In this document: positions 52,722-60,635 of the stretch, one piece after another
How the letters are laid out: the number at the start of each line of letters is the position of its first letter
How positions within the stretch are numbered: the first letter of the stretch is position 1
Assembly: GCF_000152705.1 (NCBI RefSeq)
Contig: NZ_CH672413.1
Span: forward strand, 2,455,978-2,519,977
Direction: 5' to 3'
Length of the DNA: 64,000 bases
Source of the DNA: Janibacter sp. HTCC2649
Lineage (GTDB): Bacteria > Actinomycetota > Actinomycetes > Actinomycetales > Dermatophilaceae
Notes under the pieces: model-generated
What the model was told of the DNA's origin: nothing
The model's database searches: none
Seen by the model: only the letters and a program-made list of their open reading frames with translations
Made by a program: the position numbers and the translations under genes

Positions 52722-53789
52722 GTGAGCGAGGGCTACGTCATTGACGCGTTCGGTGCGAGGTGGTCCCTCGACACCGACGCGCTCGGACCTGTCGATGCCG
52801 TACGCCTGCGCCTCCTCTGGGAGCGCTGTCGCATCCCTGATGCTGGGGCCGGCGATGTCGGCGTCGAACCTTTCGTGGTCACCGACAGCGACCCGTATGC
52901 CGTGTCGCGCGCGATCACGCTGGCTTCCCTCCAGCGCCAGCGGGGTTCTGCGGTTCTGCTGCACGCGGCCGGGTTGAGCCGCGGCGAGCGGGCCATCGCC
53001 CTCGTGGGTCGGTCGGGTGCGGGCAAGTCAACCGCCGCGCGAGTGCTGGGACAGCACTTCGGCTACCTGACCGACGAGACCGTGGCCATCGAGGGCGACG
53101 GCCGGGTCGCGCCCTATCCGAAGCCGATCTCGATCATCACCGACCCCGACGCCCCCTGGGACAAAGGTGAGTGGAGCCCCGACGAGCTCGGACTGCGGAA
53201 GGCGAGCGAGCCGGCATACCTGACCGGCCTTGTCGTCCTCGAACGCGACCCAGAGCGCACCGCGCCGGAACTCGTGGAACTGCCAATCATCGACGCCTTG
53301 CTGGCCGTCATCGCGCAGTCGTCGTCGCTGCCCGCGCTCGACCGGCCGCTGCACCGGCTGGCCGAGGCCCTCAGCGGTTCAGGTGGCCCATACCTGTTGC
53401 ACTACAGCGAGATCGACGGCTGCATCGACCTCATCGGCGCACTCTTGGCAGGGGACAAGGACAGCAAGCGCGACCCCTGGACCTCCACCCCTCCCGATCC
53501 GGACCCAACCGTCCAAGGGGGTGAGTTCGGGACAGACACGCCGATCGTCCGGGCGCCGTGGCGGGATGCGGTGCACGGCGAGGGCGGCACGCTCATCCTC
53601 GTCGACGAGACACCGGTCCGGCTCGGTCCCATCGGCGAGATCCTGTGGGGAATCGCTGCCGTTCCGGTGTCACGAGACGACGCGTATGCCGCAGTGGTCG
53701 CCGAGCTCGGTCCCCACCCGGATGCTGCCCGGGCCGTTGACGACGGCATCGCGCAGCTCGTCGACCTCGGCCTGCTACGCACCACCTGA
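52722..53789 (+). CDS. HprK-like P-loop protein with PqqD-like C-terminus
   Basis: 355 residues from a GTG. The P-loop GRSGAGKST (96-104) with DETVAIEGDGRVAPYPKPI after it resembles the HPr kinase/phosphorylase fold, and the C-terminal 80 residues (VRLGPIGEILWGI, AARAVDDGIAQLVDLGLL) resemble PqqD/RRE domains that bind leader peptides. No precursor peptide, radical SAM enzyme or protease lies nearby, so the RiPP connection is unclear. The end overlaps the convergent VOC gene by 15 bases. Function unknown. Confidence 0.78.
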   Translation: MSEGYVIDAFGARWSLDTDALGPVDAVRLRLLWERCRIPDAGAGDVGVEPFVVTDSDPYAVSRAITLASLQRQRGSAVLLHAAGLSRGERAIALVGRSGAGKSTAARVLGQHFGYLTDETVAIEGDGRVAPYPKPISIITDPDAPWDKGEWSPDELGLRKASEPAYLTGLVVLERDPERTAPELVELPIIDALLAVIAQSSSLPALDRPLHRLAEALSGSGGPYLLHYSEIDGCIDLIGALLAGDKDSKRDPWTSTPPDPDPTVQGGEFGTDTPIVRAPWRDAVHGEGGTLILVDETPVRLGPIGEILWGIAAVPVSRDDAYAAVVAELGPHPDAARAVDDGIAQLVDLGLLRTT

Positions 53790-54527
53790 GGCTGCCTCGG
53801 ACGAGGGAGCCGGCAGGAGACAGACCTCGTTGCCGGACGGGTCCTTGAAGAGTCGCCACGGCAGAACGCCCCAGCCCGGGTCGTACTCGTAGCCGCCGAG
53901 GTCGTTGATCCGCGCCACCGCCTCGTCCTCGTCGTCCCCGGCCTCGAGGCGCAGGTCGAGGTGCACGCGGTTCTTCGCGTCGGTGGGCTTGGGTCGGGGT
54001 TCGGGGCACAGCTCGAGCAGCGGACCGCGCCCGCTCGGGTGACGCAGCGCGCCCGGCATCGCGCTGTCCGTCGGCACCCAACCCGACAGCTCCGACCAGA
54101 AGCGTACGTCGCGGTCGACGTCCCCGCTGTCGAGTGGCAGGGACGACAAAGGGCCCGACACGGCATACTCCGCTCGGTCCTCCATGACGCAGAACGGGTT
54201 CCCCTCCGGATCGGCGAGGACCACCCACGGCACGTCTCGCTGACCGATGTCGAGGTGGCTGGCGCCGAGCGCGAGCGCCCGCTCGACGACGCGCGCCTGG
54301 TCGTCGGCCGCACCGCCGTAGACCTCGAGATGCAGCCGCGGGTTCGGCTGCGCAGGCTCACTCACCCGCTCGAAGCACAGGTCGAGCGACGGCCCGTCCG
54401 GCACGACCAGCCGCGTCTCATAGTTGCCGGGGTCGTCGGTCAGCGTCGTCGTGCCGAGCAGAGCCTCCCAGAAGCGCCCGAGCCGCTGCGGGTCCTGGGC
54501 GTCGACGACGACGTTCTCGAGATACAT
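53775..54527 (-). CDS. Two-domain VOC-family protein
   Basis: 250 residues. Two VOC domains (about 1-115 and 130-250), the first beginning YLENVVVDAQDPQRLGRFWE and the second SLPLDSGDVDRDVRFWSELS. Both contain the GNPFCVM or GNEVCLLP strand of this family, with His/Glu ligands plausible. Function unknown. The 133 bases before the next gene hold its promoter. Confidence 0.87.
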   Translation of the reverse strand: MYLENVVVDAQDPQRLGRFWEALLGTTTLTDDPGNYETRLVVPDGPSLDLCFERVSEPAQPNPRLHLEVYGGAADDQARVVERALALGASHLDIGQRDVPWVVLADPEGNPFCVMEDRAEYAVSGPLSSLPLDSGDVDRDVRFWSELSGWVPTDSAMPGALRHPSGRGPLLELCPEPRPKPTDAKNRVHLDLRLEAGDDEDEAVARINDLGGYEYDPGWGVLPWRLFKDPSGNEVCLLPAPSSEAASGGA

Positions 54528-54660
54528 GCCCCCTGCCTACTCCGCCGTCGGCTCGTCGACAAGCCGTCACCCCGTGTTCACCGCAAGGCCTCCGGTCGGG
54601 CCCGGGCCATCCCTAGCGTCGGGAAGTCACCTCCATCCGCCCCCTGACGAAGGACCTGAC

Positions 54661-56676
54661 GTGACCACTCCCGCACGCCTCCTGCCCCTGCTCACCCGCT
54701 CCCACGAGGGCGGCCGCAGCTCCATGACCTGTCTCTATCGCTGTGGCGACGCCTGCGACCAGCCGGTGCCCAACACCTCCGAGGGCGAGTACTTCGGCGA
54801 CATCGTCGCCGCAGGTGTCTCGCGCCGGGCCGCCCTGCGCGTCGGTGGTGCCGGTGCCGCTGTGGTCGGCCTGACGGCGTGGAGTATGCCGTCCGTCGCT
54901 GCCGCCTCACCTGCCGCCGCTGGGCCGGCTGGCAAAGCAGGCAAGGGCAGCGCACTCGGCTTCACCGGCATCGCCCCCACGCCCGCGACGGTCGACGAGG
55001 TCAAGGTCCCCGAGGGCTTCGCCTGGGCGCCGATCATCTCCTGGGGCGACCCGCTCCACGCCGGCACGCCCGCCTTCGACTTCGACAACCAGACGGCGGC
55101 CGCGCAGCGCGAGCAGGCCGGCTACAACGCCGACTACACGCAGTTCATGCACGGTGGCGCGGGCAACAAGGGCGCCCACAAGGGCCTGCTCGCCTTCAAC
55201 AACGAGTACACCAACGACGAGCTGATGTTCCGCGGTGTGAAGTCGTCGGCCGACCTCACCGAGGACCAACTCGAGATCGTCCTCGCCGCGCACGGCATCA
55301 CGATCACCGAGGTCGCTCGCCGCGACGCGAACTCGCCGTGGCGCTGGGTCCAGGGCGGCAGGCGCAACCGTCGCATCCACACGGACACCCCGTTCGCGGT
55401 CGACGGTCCGGCCGCCGGCTCGGCCCACCTGCGCACCTCGGACGACCCGACCGGCAAGCTCGTCCTCGGCACGCTCAACAACTGCGCCGGCGGCGAAACC
55501 CCTTGGGGCACGTATCTTTCTGGTGAGGAGAACGTCAACCAGTACTTCAACGCCACTGGCGCCCCCGACCCCGACGGCAAGCTCAAGCGCTACGGCATCA
55601 CGTCCGGTGGCCGCGGGTTCGAGCGCGTGCGCGACCGCTTCATGGTCACGACGGAGCCCAACGAGGTCAACCGCTTCGGCTGGATCGTCGAGGTCGACCC
55701 GGAGGACCCCACCTCGACGCCGGTCAAGCACACCGCCATGGGTCGCCTCAAGCACGAGGGCGCCACCGTGACCCTCACCGCGGACGGTCGCATCGCGGCA
55801 TACATGGGTGACGACGAACGCTACGAGTACATCTACAAGTTCCTCTCCAGGGGCAAGTACAAGGAGGGCAACAAGAAGCACAACCTCACCCTGCTCTCCG
55901 AGGGAGACCTCTACGTCGCCAAGCTCAACGGTGACGGGGCGGCGGACGGCGAGTACGACGGTGGCGGACAGTGGCTCCCGCTCGTCGTCGGCGGCGTCTC
56001 CAAGGTGCCCGGCTGGTCGGTCGAGGAGGTCCTCATCTGGACCCGTCTCGCGGCGAGCGTCGTCGGCCCCACCAAGATGGACCGCCCCGAGGACGTGCAG
56101 CCCAACCCGGTCAACGGCCGCATCTACGCCGCGATGACCAACAACACGGCTCGCACGCCCGCCGAGATCGACGAGGCGAACCCGCGTGCCAAGAACAAGC
56201 ACGGTCACATCACCGAGTTCACCGAGGCCGGTGGCGACCACGCCGCGCTGACCTTCACCTGGAAGATCGTCCTCGTCGCCGGTGACCCCACCGACCCGCA
56301 GACCTACTTCAACGGCTTCGACAAGACCGAGGTCAGCCCGATCTCCTGCCCCGACAACGTCGCGTTCGACGCCACGGGCAACCTCTGGATCTCGACCGAC
56401 GGCATGCCCGGCACGCTGAACTACTGCGACGCGCTCTACGTCATGCCGCTCGAGGGTGCCGACAAGGGCAAGCTGCAGCAGTTCCTCTCGGTGCCGGTCG
56501 GTGCGGAGACCTGTGGCCCGACCATCCTCGGCCCGGACTCGGTCATCGTGTCGGTGCAGCACCCGGGCGAGGTGTCCGGCGCGACCCCCGAGAACGTCAT
56601 CTCGCACTTCCCCTACCGCGGCGACGGCCAGCCCCGCCCGGGCGTCATCCACGCCTACCGCCGCCACGGCAAGTAG
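54661..56676 (+). CDS. PhoX-family (DUF839) alkaline phosphatase-like protein
   Basis: 671 residues from a GTG with AAGGA upstream. The twin-arginine motif SRRAALRVGGAG occurs near 54-66, after an unusually long N-terminal region (SSMTCLYRCGDACDQ); PhoX proteins are Tat-exported. The body is a beta-propeller-like DUF839 domain (HGGAGNKGAHKGLLAFNNEY, TLNNCAGGETPWGTYLSGEE, FERVRDRFMV). PhoX uses Ca and Fe and cleaves phosphomonoesters under phosphate limitation. Terminated by the hairpins 56689-56809. Confidence 0.9.
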   Translation: MTTPARLLPLLTRSHEGGRSSMTCLYRCGDACDQPVPNTSEGEYFGDIVAAGVSRRAALRVGGAGAAVVGLTAWSMPSVAAASPAAAGPAGKAGKGSALGFTGIAPTPATVDEVKVPEGFAWAPIISWGDPLHAGTPAFDFDNQTAAAQREQAGYNADYTQFMHGGAGNKGAHKGLLAFNNEYTNDELMFRGVKSSADLTEDQLEIVLAAHGITITEVARRDANSPWRWVQGGRRNRRIHTDTPFAVDGPAAGSAHLRTSDDPTGKLVLGTLNNCAGGETPWGTYLSGEENVNQYFNATGAPDPDGKLKRYGITSGGRGFERVRDRFMVTTEPNEVNRFGWIVEVDPEDPTSTPVKHTAMGRLKHEGATVTLTADGRIAAYMGDDERYEYIYKFLSRGKYKEGNKKHNLTLLSEGDLYVAKLNGDGAADGEYDGGGQWLPLVVGGVSKVPGWSVEEVLIWTRLAASVVGPTKMDRPEDVQPNPVNGRIYAAMTNNTARTPAEIDEANPRAKNKHGHITEFTEAGGDHAALTFTWKIVLVAGDPTDPQTYFNGFDKTEVSPISCPDNVAFDATGNLWISTDGMPGTLNYCDALYVMPLEGADKGKLQQFLSVPVGAETCGPTILGPDSVIVSVQHPGEVSGATPENVISHFPYRGDGQPRPGVIHAYRRHGK

Positions 56677-56688
56677 CGGAACCTCCCG

Positions 56689-56749
56689 CGACTTCGTGCC
56701 CCGGACGGACGGCGAGCGCCAGCGAGCTGTCCGTCCGGGCACGAAGTCG
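56689..56749 (+). terminator. Hairpin with CTTCGTGCCCC-type arms downstream of PhoX gene
   Basis: Arms 56689-56710 and 56729-56749 pair along 21 bases with one bulged C. It belongs to the CTTCGTGCCCC hairpin family also seen at 12011 and 49776. It is 12 bases after the stop codon of the PhoX gene. Confidence 0.78.
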
Positions 56750-56765
56750 GCAGTTTCTGAAGTCC

Positions 56766-56809
56766 CGTATGCCGGGAGTTCCCCTTGCGAGGTGAACTCC
56801 CGGCATACG
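56766..56809. terminator. 16-bp octamer hairpin in the PhoX-downstream gap
   Basis: Arms 56766-56781 and 56794-56809 are perfect complements of 16 bases with octamers at 56767 and 56801. It follows the first hairpin by 16 bases. The region 56677-56984 (308 bases) otherwise holds no gene that I can see, only these two hairpins and the leader of the next gene. Confidence 0.72.
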
Positions 56810-56984
56810 TGTTTCCCCGGTCCTCCTCCTCCGATGCGCGGTGGTGGAGAGGTACTACGACCAAGGACCGATGGTCTCTGTCCGTCGGTGGCGGCGAAGG
56901 TGACTCCTGTACCCCCCGGACAACCGGGATCAGGCCACTACCGCGGAGCCTCTCTGAGAGACTGCGCAAGGGAAAGGACACCCC

Positions 56985-57431
56985 ATGCGACGCATCACCA
57001 TCGCCCTCGCCGCGCTCGCCGCCGCCGCCCTCCCGGCGACGCTCGGGCTCATGGGCAACGCTTCGTTCGCCCAGCGCCTTGCGGTTCGCTCTCCCGTGAG
57101 TGTGGCCTCCCCGGCCGCCACGACGAGCACCCCGTCACCGACCCGGTCGGCGACTCCCTCTGCTTCGCCGTCGGCTTCCGCATCGGCGGACGACCACGGC
57201 GGCGACCGTCCGCGGGGCACCCGCCACGACGAACCCGGTGACGACCACGGCGGCGACCGCCCCAGCGGGGTCAGTGACGACCCGGCCGGCGACGACCACG
57301 GCGGCGACCGCTCCGGTTCGGACGACTCCGGCTCGGACGACTCGCGCTCCGGTTCGAGTTCGGACGACTCCGGCTCCCACTCGGGCTCCGACCACGCAGA
57401 GGACTCCGGTGGCCACGGATCCGACGACTGA
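56985..57431 (+). CDS. Exported acidic repeat protein (Asp/Gly/His/Ser-rich)
   Basis: 148 residues. Signal peptide (about 1-29, NASFA/QR). The mature protein is low complexity: a Ser/Thr/Pro linker (about 40-68), then three repeats of DDHGGDR (near 69, 85 and 102) and a Ser/Asp tail (SGSDDSGSDDS). A cation-binding role is likely given the Asp/His repeats, but unproven. The end overlaps the sensor kinase start by 23 bases, so they form one operon. Family unknown. Confidence 0.75.
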   Translation: MRRITIALAALAAAALPATLGLMGNASFAQRLAVRSPVSVASPAATTSTPSPTRSATPSASPSASASADDHGGDRPRGTRHDEPGDDHGGDRPSGVSDDPAGDDHGGDRSGSDDSGSDDSRSGSSSDDSGSHSGSDHAEDSGGHGSDD

Positions 57432-58896
57432 TCCCGCACGGGACAACTCCCCGGTCGAGCAGGTCTCGACCGGGGAGGTTCCGCTGCTCGCGGACGAACT
57501 GCTCGGCCCGGCCGCGCCCTCGGACGAGCCGGGGTGGCGGACCTTGGGGGCGCAGGGTCGGCCGGAGACGGCAACCGAGGCCATCAGCCCGCGTCGCGTG
57601 CTCGGCCAGCTGGCTCTCGCCGTGCTCGCAGCACTCATCGTCGTGGGGGTGCTCGGCACCCTAGCTGCGCGGCAGCTCGCCGAGCGGGAGGCGGTCAACG
57701 ACGCGGCCACCATGGCCAACGTCCTGGCCGAAGCGGTCGTGCAGCCGTCCCTCAACAGCGAGCTGCTGGCCGGGGATCCCGAGGCCATGGCTGCCTTCGA
57801 CCAGGTGGCTCGCAACCGGCTGCTCAGCGACACGATCGTGCGCGTCAAATTGTGGAGTGCTGAGGGGAGAGTGCTCTACGCCGATGAGAGCCAGCTCGTG
57901 GGGCGCACGTTCGAGCTGACCGACACGCAGCGATCGGCCCTGAGCGACCCGTCGACGTTGGCGGAGGTCTCCACGCTCGATGAGTCCGAGAACGCGTTCG
58001 AGCAGGACGACAAAGCGGTGGAGGTCTATCGCCCCGTGTGGACGCCCAAGGGTGAGGTCGCGTTGTTCGAGATCTACGTGTCCTACGACACCGTCGGGGC
58101 GCGCACCGGCCAGTTGTGGCGCGGCTTCGCCGGCGTGACCGCCAGCAGTCTCGTGCTGTTCGTCGTCATCGTGATCCCCATCGTGTGGCACCTGCTGCGG
58201 CGGGTGAGGCGCGCCGAGGAACAGCGCCTCGAACTGTTGCAGCGGGCCGTCGACGCCTCGACCGACGAGCGGAGCCGCATCGCAGCCACCCTGCACGACG
58301 GACCGGTGCAGGAACTGGCCGCAACCTCGTTCACGGTGGCCGGCGCCTCCGCAACGGCCAGCGCCCATGGCGATGGTGCGCTGGCCAAGGACCTCGACGC
58401 CGCGGCCAGCGCGGTGCGGGCCAGCATCCGTTCTCTTCGCACGCTGCTCGTCGACATCTATCCGGCCAGCCTGGCCCGATCCGGTGTCGTCGCCGCGCTG
58501 CAGGACCTCGCCCAGGCCACTCGCCGTGACGACCTCGCCGTGCGCGTCGACACCGACGACGAGGACCAGCTCGCCCTGAGCGAGGACGCGTCCAGGCTCC
58601 TGCACCGCGTGGCTCAGGAGTGCCTGCGCAACGCTGCGAAGCACGCCGGACCGGCAGTTGTCACCGTGTCCTTGCACCGCGACGGACCGGACTCGGTGGT
58701 GCTCGACGTCGTCGACGACGGTGTTGGGTTCGACCTCGACACCGCGGTGGACTCGCCGCGCGAAGGACACCTCGGTCTCAGCCTGCTGGCCGACGCCGCC
58801 TCCCACCCGGACGCGCTGCTCCAGGTCTCGAGCGGTCCCGGACGTGGCACACACTGGCGGTTGGCCCTCGACGGAACCTTGGGAGCGGCGACATGA
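57409..58896 (+). CDS. Sensor histidine kinase (NarL-partner type)
   Basis: 495 residues from a GTG at 57409 (GAGG ahead) within the preceding gene. Two membrane helices (about 62-82 and 243-266) enclose an extracellular sensor of ~160 residues. The HisKA_3 motif TDERSRIAATLHDGPVQELA carries the phosphorylated H296, and the ATPase domain has NAAKHA and DDGVGFD. The N-terminal 60 residues are acidic and cytoplasmic. Cognate regulator follows with a four-base overlap. The signal could be the metal or ion bound by the acidic repeat protein (inference). Confidence 0.92.
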   Translation: MATDPTTDPARDNSPVEQVSTGEVPLLADELLGPAAPSDEPGWRTLGAQGRPETATEAISPRRVLGQLALAVLAALIVVGVLGTLAARQLAEREAVNDAATMANVLAEAVVQPSLNSELLAGDPEAMAAFDQVARNRLLSDTIVRVKLWSAEGRVLYADESQLVGRTFELTDTQRSALSDPSTLAEVSTLDESENAFEQDDKAVEVYRPVWTPKGEVALFEIYVSYDTVGARTGQLWRGFAGVTASSLVLFVVIVIPIVWHLLRRVRRAEEQRLELLQRAVDASTDERSRIAATLHDGPVQELAATSFTVAGASATASAHGDGALAKDLDAAASAVRASIRSLRTLLVDIYPASLARSGVVAALQDLAQATRRDDLAVRVDTDDEDQLALSEDASRLLHRVAQECLRNAAKHAGPAVVTVSLHRDGPDSVVLDVVDDGVGFDLDTAVDSPREGHLGLSLLADAASHPDALLQVSSGPGRGTHWRLALDGTLGAAT

Positions 58897-59516
58897 TCCG
58901 GGTGTATCTCGTGGACGACCACCAGCTCGTCAGGGCCGGTGTCAGGACGCTGCTCGAGTCGGACCCCGGCCTCTCGGTCGTCGGTGAGGCGCGTGATGGT
59001 CAGGAGGCCGTGGCGGGCATCGACGCCGCCGCATCGGACGTCGTTCTCATGGACCTGTCGATGCCCGTGATGGACGGTGTCGAGGCGACGCGGGCCATCC
59101 TCTCGACCCACCCCGACACCCGAGTCCTCGTGCTGACGAGCTTCTCGGACAGGGAGCGGGTCAAGGAGGTCCTCGCCGCGGGAGCGATCGGCTATGTCCT
59201 CAAGGATGCGGAGCCGGCCGACCTCCTCGCGGCCGTACACGCTGCGGCACGTGGTGAGGTACCGATCGACCCACGCGTCGCCGGTGCACTGCTGCCCTCA
59301 GCGGGTGGCCCCAGCGTCGCCGACCGCCTCTCTCCACGTGAGACGCAGGTGCTCCGACTGGTCGCCCAAGGCCTGGCCAACAAGCAGGTCGCCCGGGCTC
59401 TCGGCATCACCGAACGCACCGTGAAGGCCCACCTCGGCCGGGTGTTCCGGGAGATCGGCGTGCTCGATCGCACGAGCGCCGCCCTGTGGGCGAGGGACCA
59501 CCTGCCGGGGTCCTGA
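58893..59516 (+). CDS. NarL/FixJ-family response regulator
   Basis: 207 residues, ATG overlapping the kinase stop (ATGA at 58893). The receiver domain has VYLVDDHQLVRAGV and D54 in VVLMDLSMPVMDG as phosphoacceptor; the LuxR-type helix-turn-helix is LSPRETQVLRLVAQGLANKQ and ITERTVKAHLGRVFREIG. Transcription activator or repressor partner of the kinase. Target genes are unknown. Confidence 0.95.
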   Translation: MIRVYLVDDHQLVRAGVRTLLESDPGLSVVGEARDGQEAVAGIDAAASDVVLMDLSMPVMDGVEATRAILSTHPDTRVLVLTSFSDRERVKEVLAAGAIGYVLKDAEPADLLAAVHAAARGEVPIDPRVAGALLPSAGGPSVADRLSPRETQVLRLVAQGLANKQVARALGITERTVKAHLGRVFREIGVLDRTSAALWARDHLPGS

Positions 59517-59628
59517 ACTCCAACGCGGAGGGGCTCGAAGTCGAGCGATCGACGGCATCGGTGAACTCACGGCATACGTGTTCTCAAAGGTCTTTCGGCT
59601 GTCGGTGCGCAGGTCTAGCGTCAGCAAT

Positions 59629-60051
59629 ATGGCAACCACACTGAACCCCTACATCCAGTTCCAGGACAACGCGCGCGAGGCGATGGAGTTCTACTCGTCC
59701 GTCTTCGGCGGCGACCTGACGGTCTCCACGTTCGGCGACTTCGGCGACCCGGGCGAGGCCAACGCGGACGGCGTCATGCACGCCCAGCTCGTCTCCCCCA
59801 ACGGCCTCACCCTCATGGCCTCCGACACCCCTCCCGGCATGCCCCGCTCCGAGGGTTCGTCGATCACGATCAGCCTCTCCGGTGACGACAGCAACGAGCT
59901 GCGCGGCTACTGGGACAAGCTCTCCGACGGTGGCCAGGTGCAGCTGGCGCTCGAGAAGCAGATGTGGGGCGACGAGTTCGGCATGCTGTCCGACAAGTTC
60001 GGCATCGCGTGGATGGTCAACATCGCCGGCGAGCAGCCCGCGGCCGAGTGA
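59629..60051 (+). CDS. PhnB-like VOC protein
   Basis: 140 residues from the ATG at 59629. PYIQFQDNAREAMEFYSSVF, MHAQLVSPNGLTLMASDT and EKQMWGDEFGMLSDKFGIAW are characteristic of the PhnB/3-demethylubiquinone-like VOC family. Function unknown. Its stop overlaps the GNAT start by four bases (GTGA), starting an operon that includes GNAT and DNA ligase. Confidence 0.92.
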   Translation: MATTLNPYIQFQDNAREAMEFYSSVFGGDLTVSTFGDFGDPGEANADGVMHAQLVSPNGLTLMASDTPPGMPRSEGSSITISLSGDDSNELRGYWDKLSDGGQVQLALEKQMWGDEFGMLSDKFGIAWMVNIAGEQPAAE

Positions 60052-60635
60052 CGCCCGCGTCACTGGCTGACGTCGCGTGGCCGGTGCGCACGGAGCGGTT
60101 GCTCCTGCGCCCAGCGACCGTCGCCGATCTCGAGGTCGTGTGGACGCGTTGGCGTCAGGGCGACGACGTCGGTCGCTGGCTGAGTGAGCCAGCGCCGCCT
60201 CTCGACGTCTACCTCGAGCACCTCGGGACGCCGGAGCGGCTCGCGACGATCCTCGTCGCCGAGCACGAGGACCAGGTCGTCATGGATCTGCACCTCCGCG
60301 TCCAGAACTCCTACGCCCAGAGCGAGGTCGCCAAACGCGCGGCGGGAACCAAGGCGAACCTCGGCTGGACCATGGATCCCAGGGTGCACGGACGCGGCCT
60401 CGCCACCGAGGGGCTCCGGGCGGCCCTGGGGATCTGCTTCGACGGGCTCGGGGTGCACCGCGTCGAGGCGGACTGCTTTGCCGCCAACACTGCCTCGTGG
60501 CGCCTCATGGAACGGGTGGGCATGCGACGCGAAGCGCACTTCGTCGAGGCCAGCCTCCACCGCGAACTCGGCTGGACCGACATGTACGCCTACGGAATGC
60601 TCGCCTTGGACTGGAAGGCTCTGAACCATGCCTGA
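60048..60635 (+). CDS. RimJ/RimL-type GNAT acetyltransferase
   Basis: 195 residues from a GTG. VRTERLLLRPATVADLEVVW opens the fold, GWTMDPRVHGRGLATEGLRA is the acetyl-CoA signature and ANTASWRLMERVGMRREAHF is the standard late motif. Acceptor unknown. Coupled upstream to the VOC gene and downstream to the ligase (8-base overlap). Confidence 0.92.
   Translation: MTPASLADVAWPVRTERLLLRPATVADLEVVWTRWRQGDDVGRWLSEPAPPLDVYLEHLGTPERLATILVAEHEDQVVMDLHLRVQNSYAQSEVAKRAAGTKANLGWTMDPRVHGRGLATEGLRAALGICFDGLGVHRVEADCFAANTASWRLMERVGMRREAHFVEASLHRELGWTDMYAYGMLALDWKALNHA

Noticed and set aside
52722-53789. RiPP cluster around the PqqD-like fusion
   Set aside because: No precursor, radical SAM, cyclase or transporter genes within several kb on either side.
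54907-56742. 611-codon open frame antisense to PhoX
   Set aside because: Shadow frame with repetitive composition and no signals.
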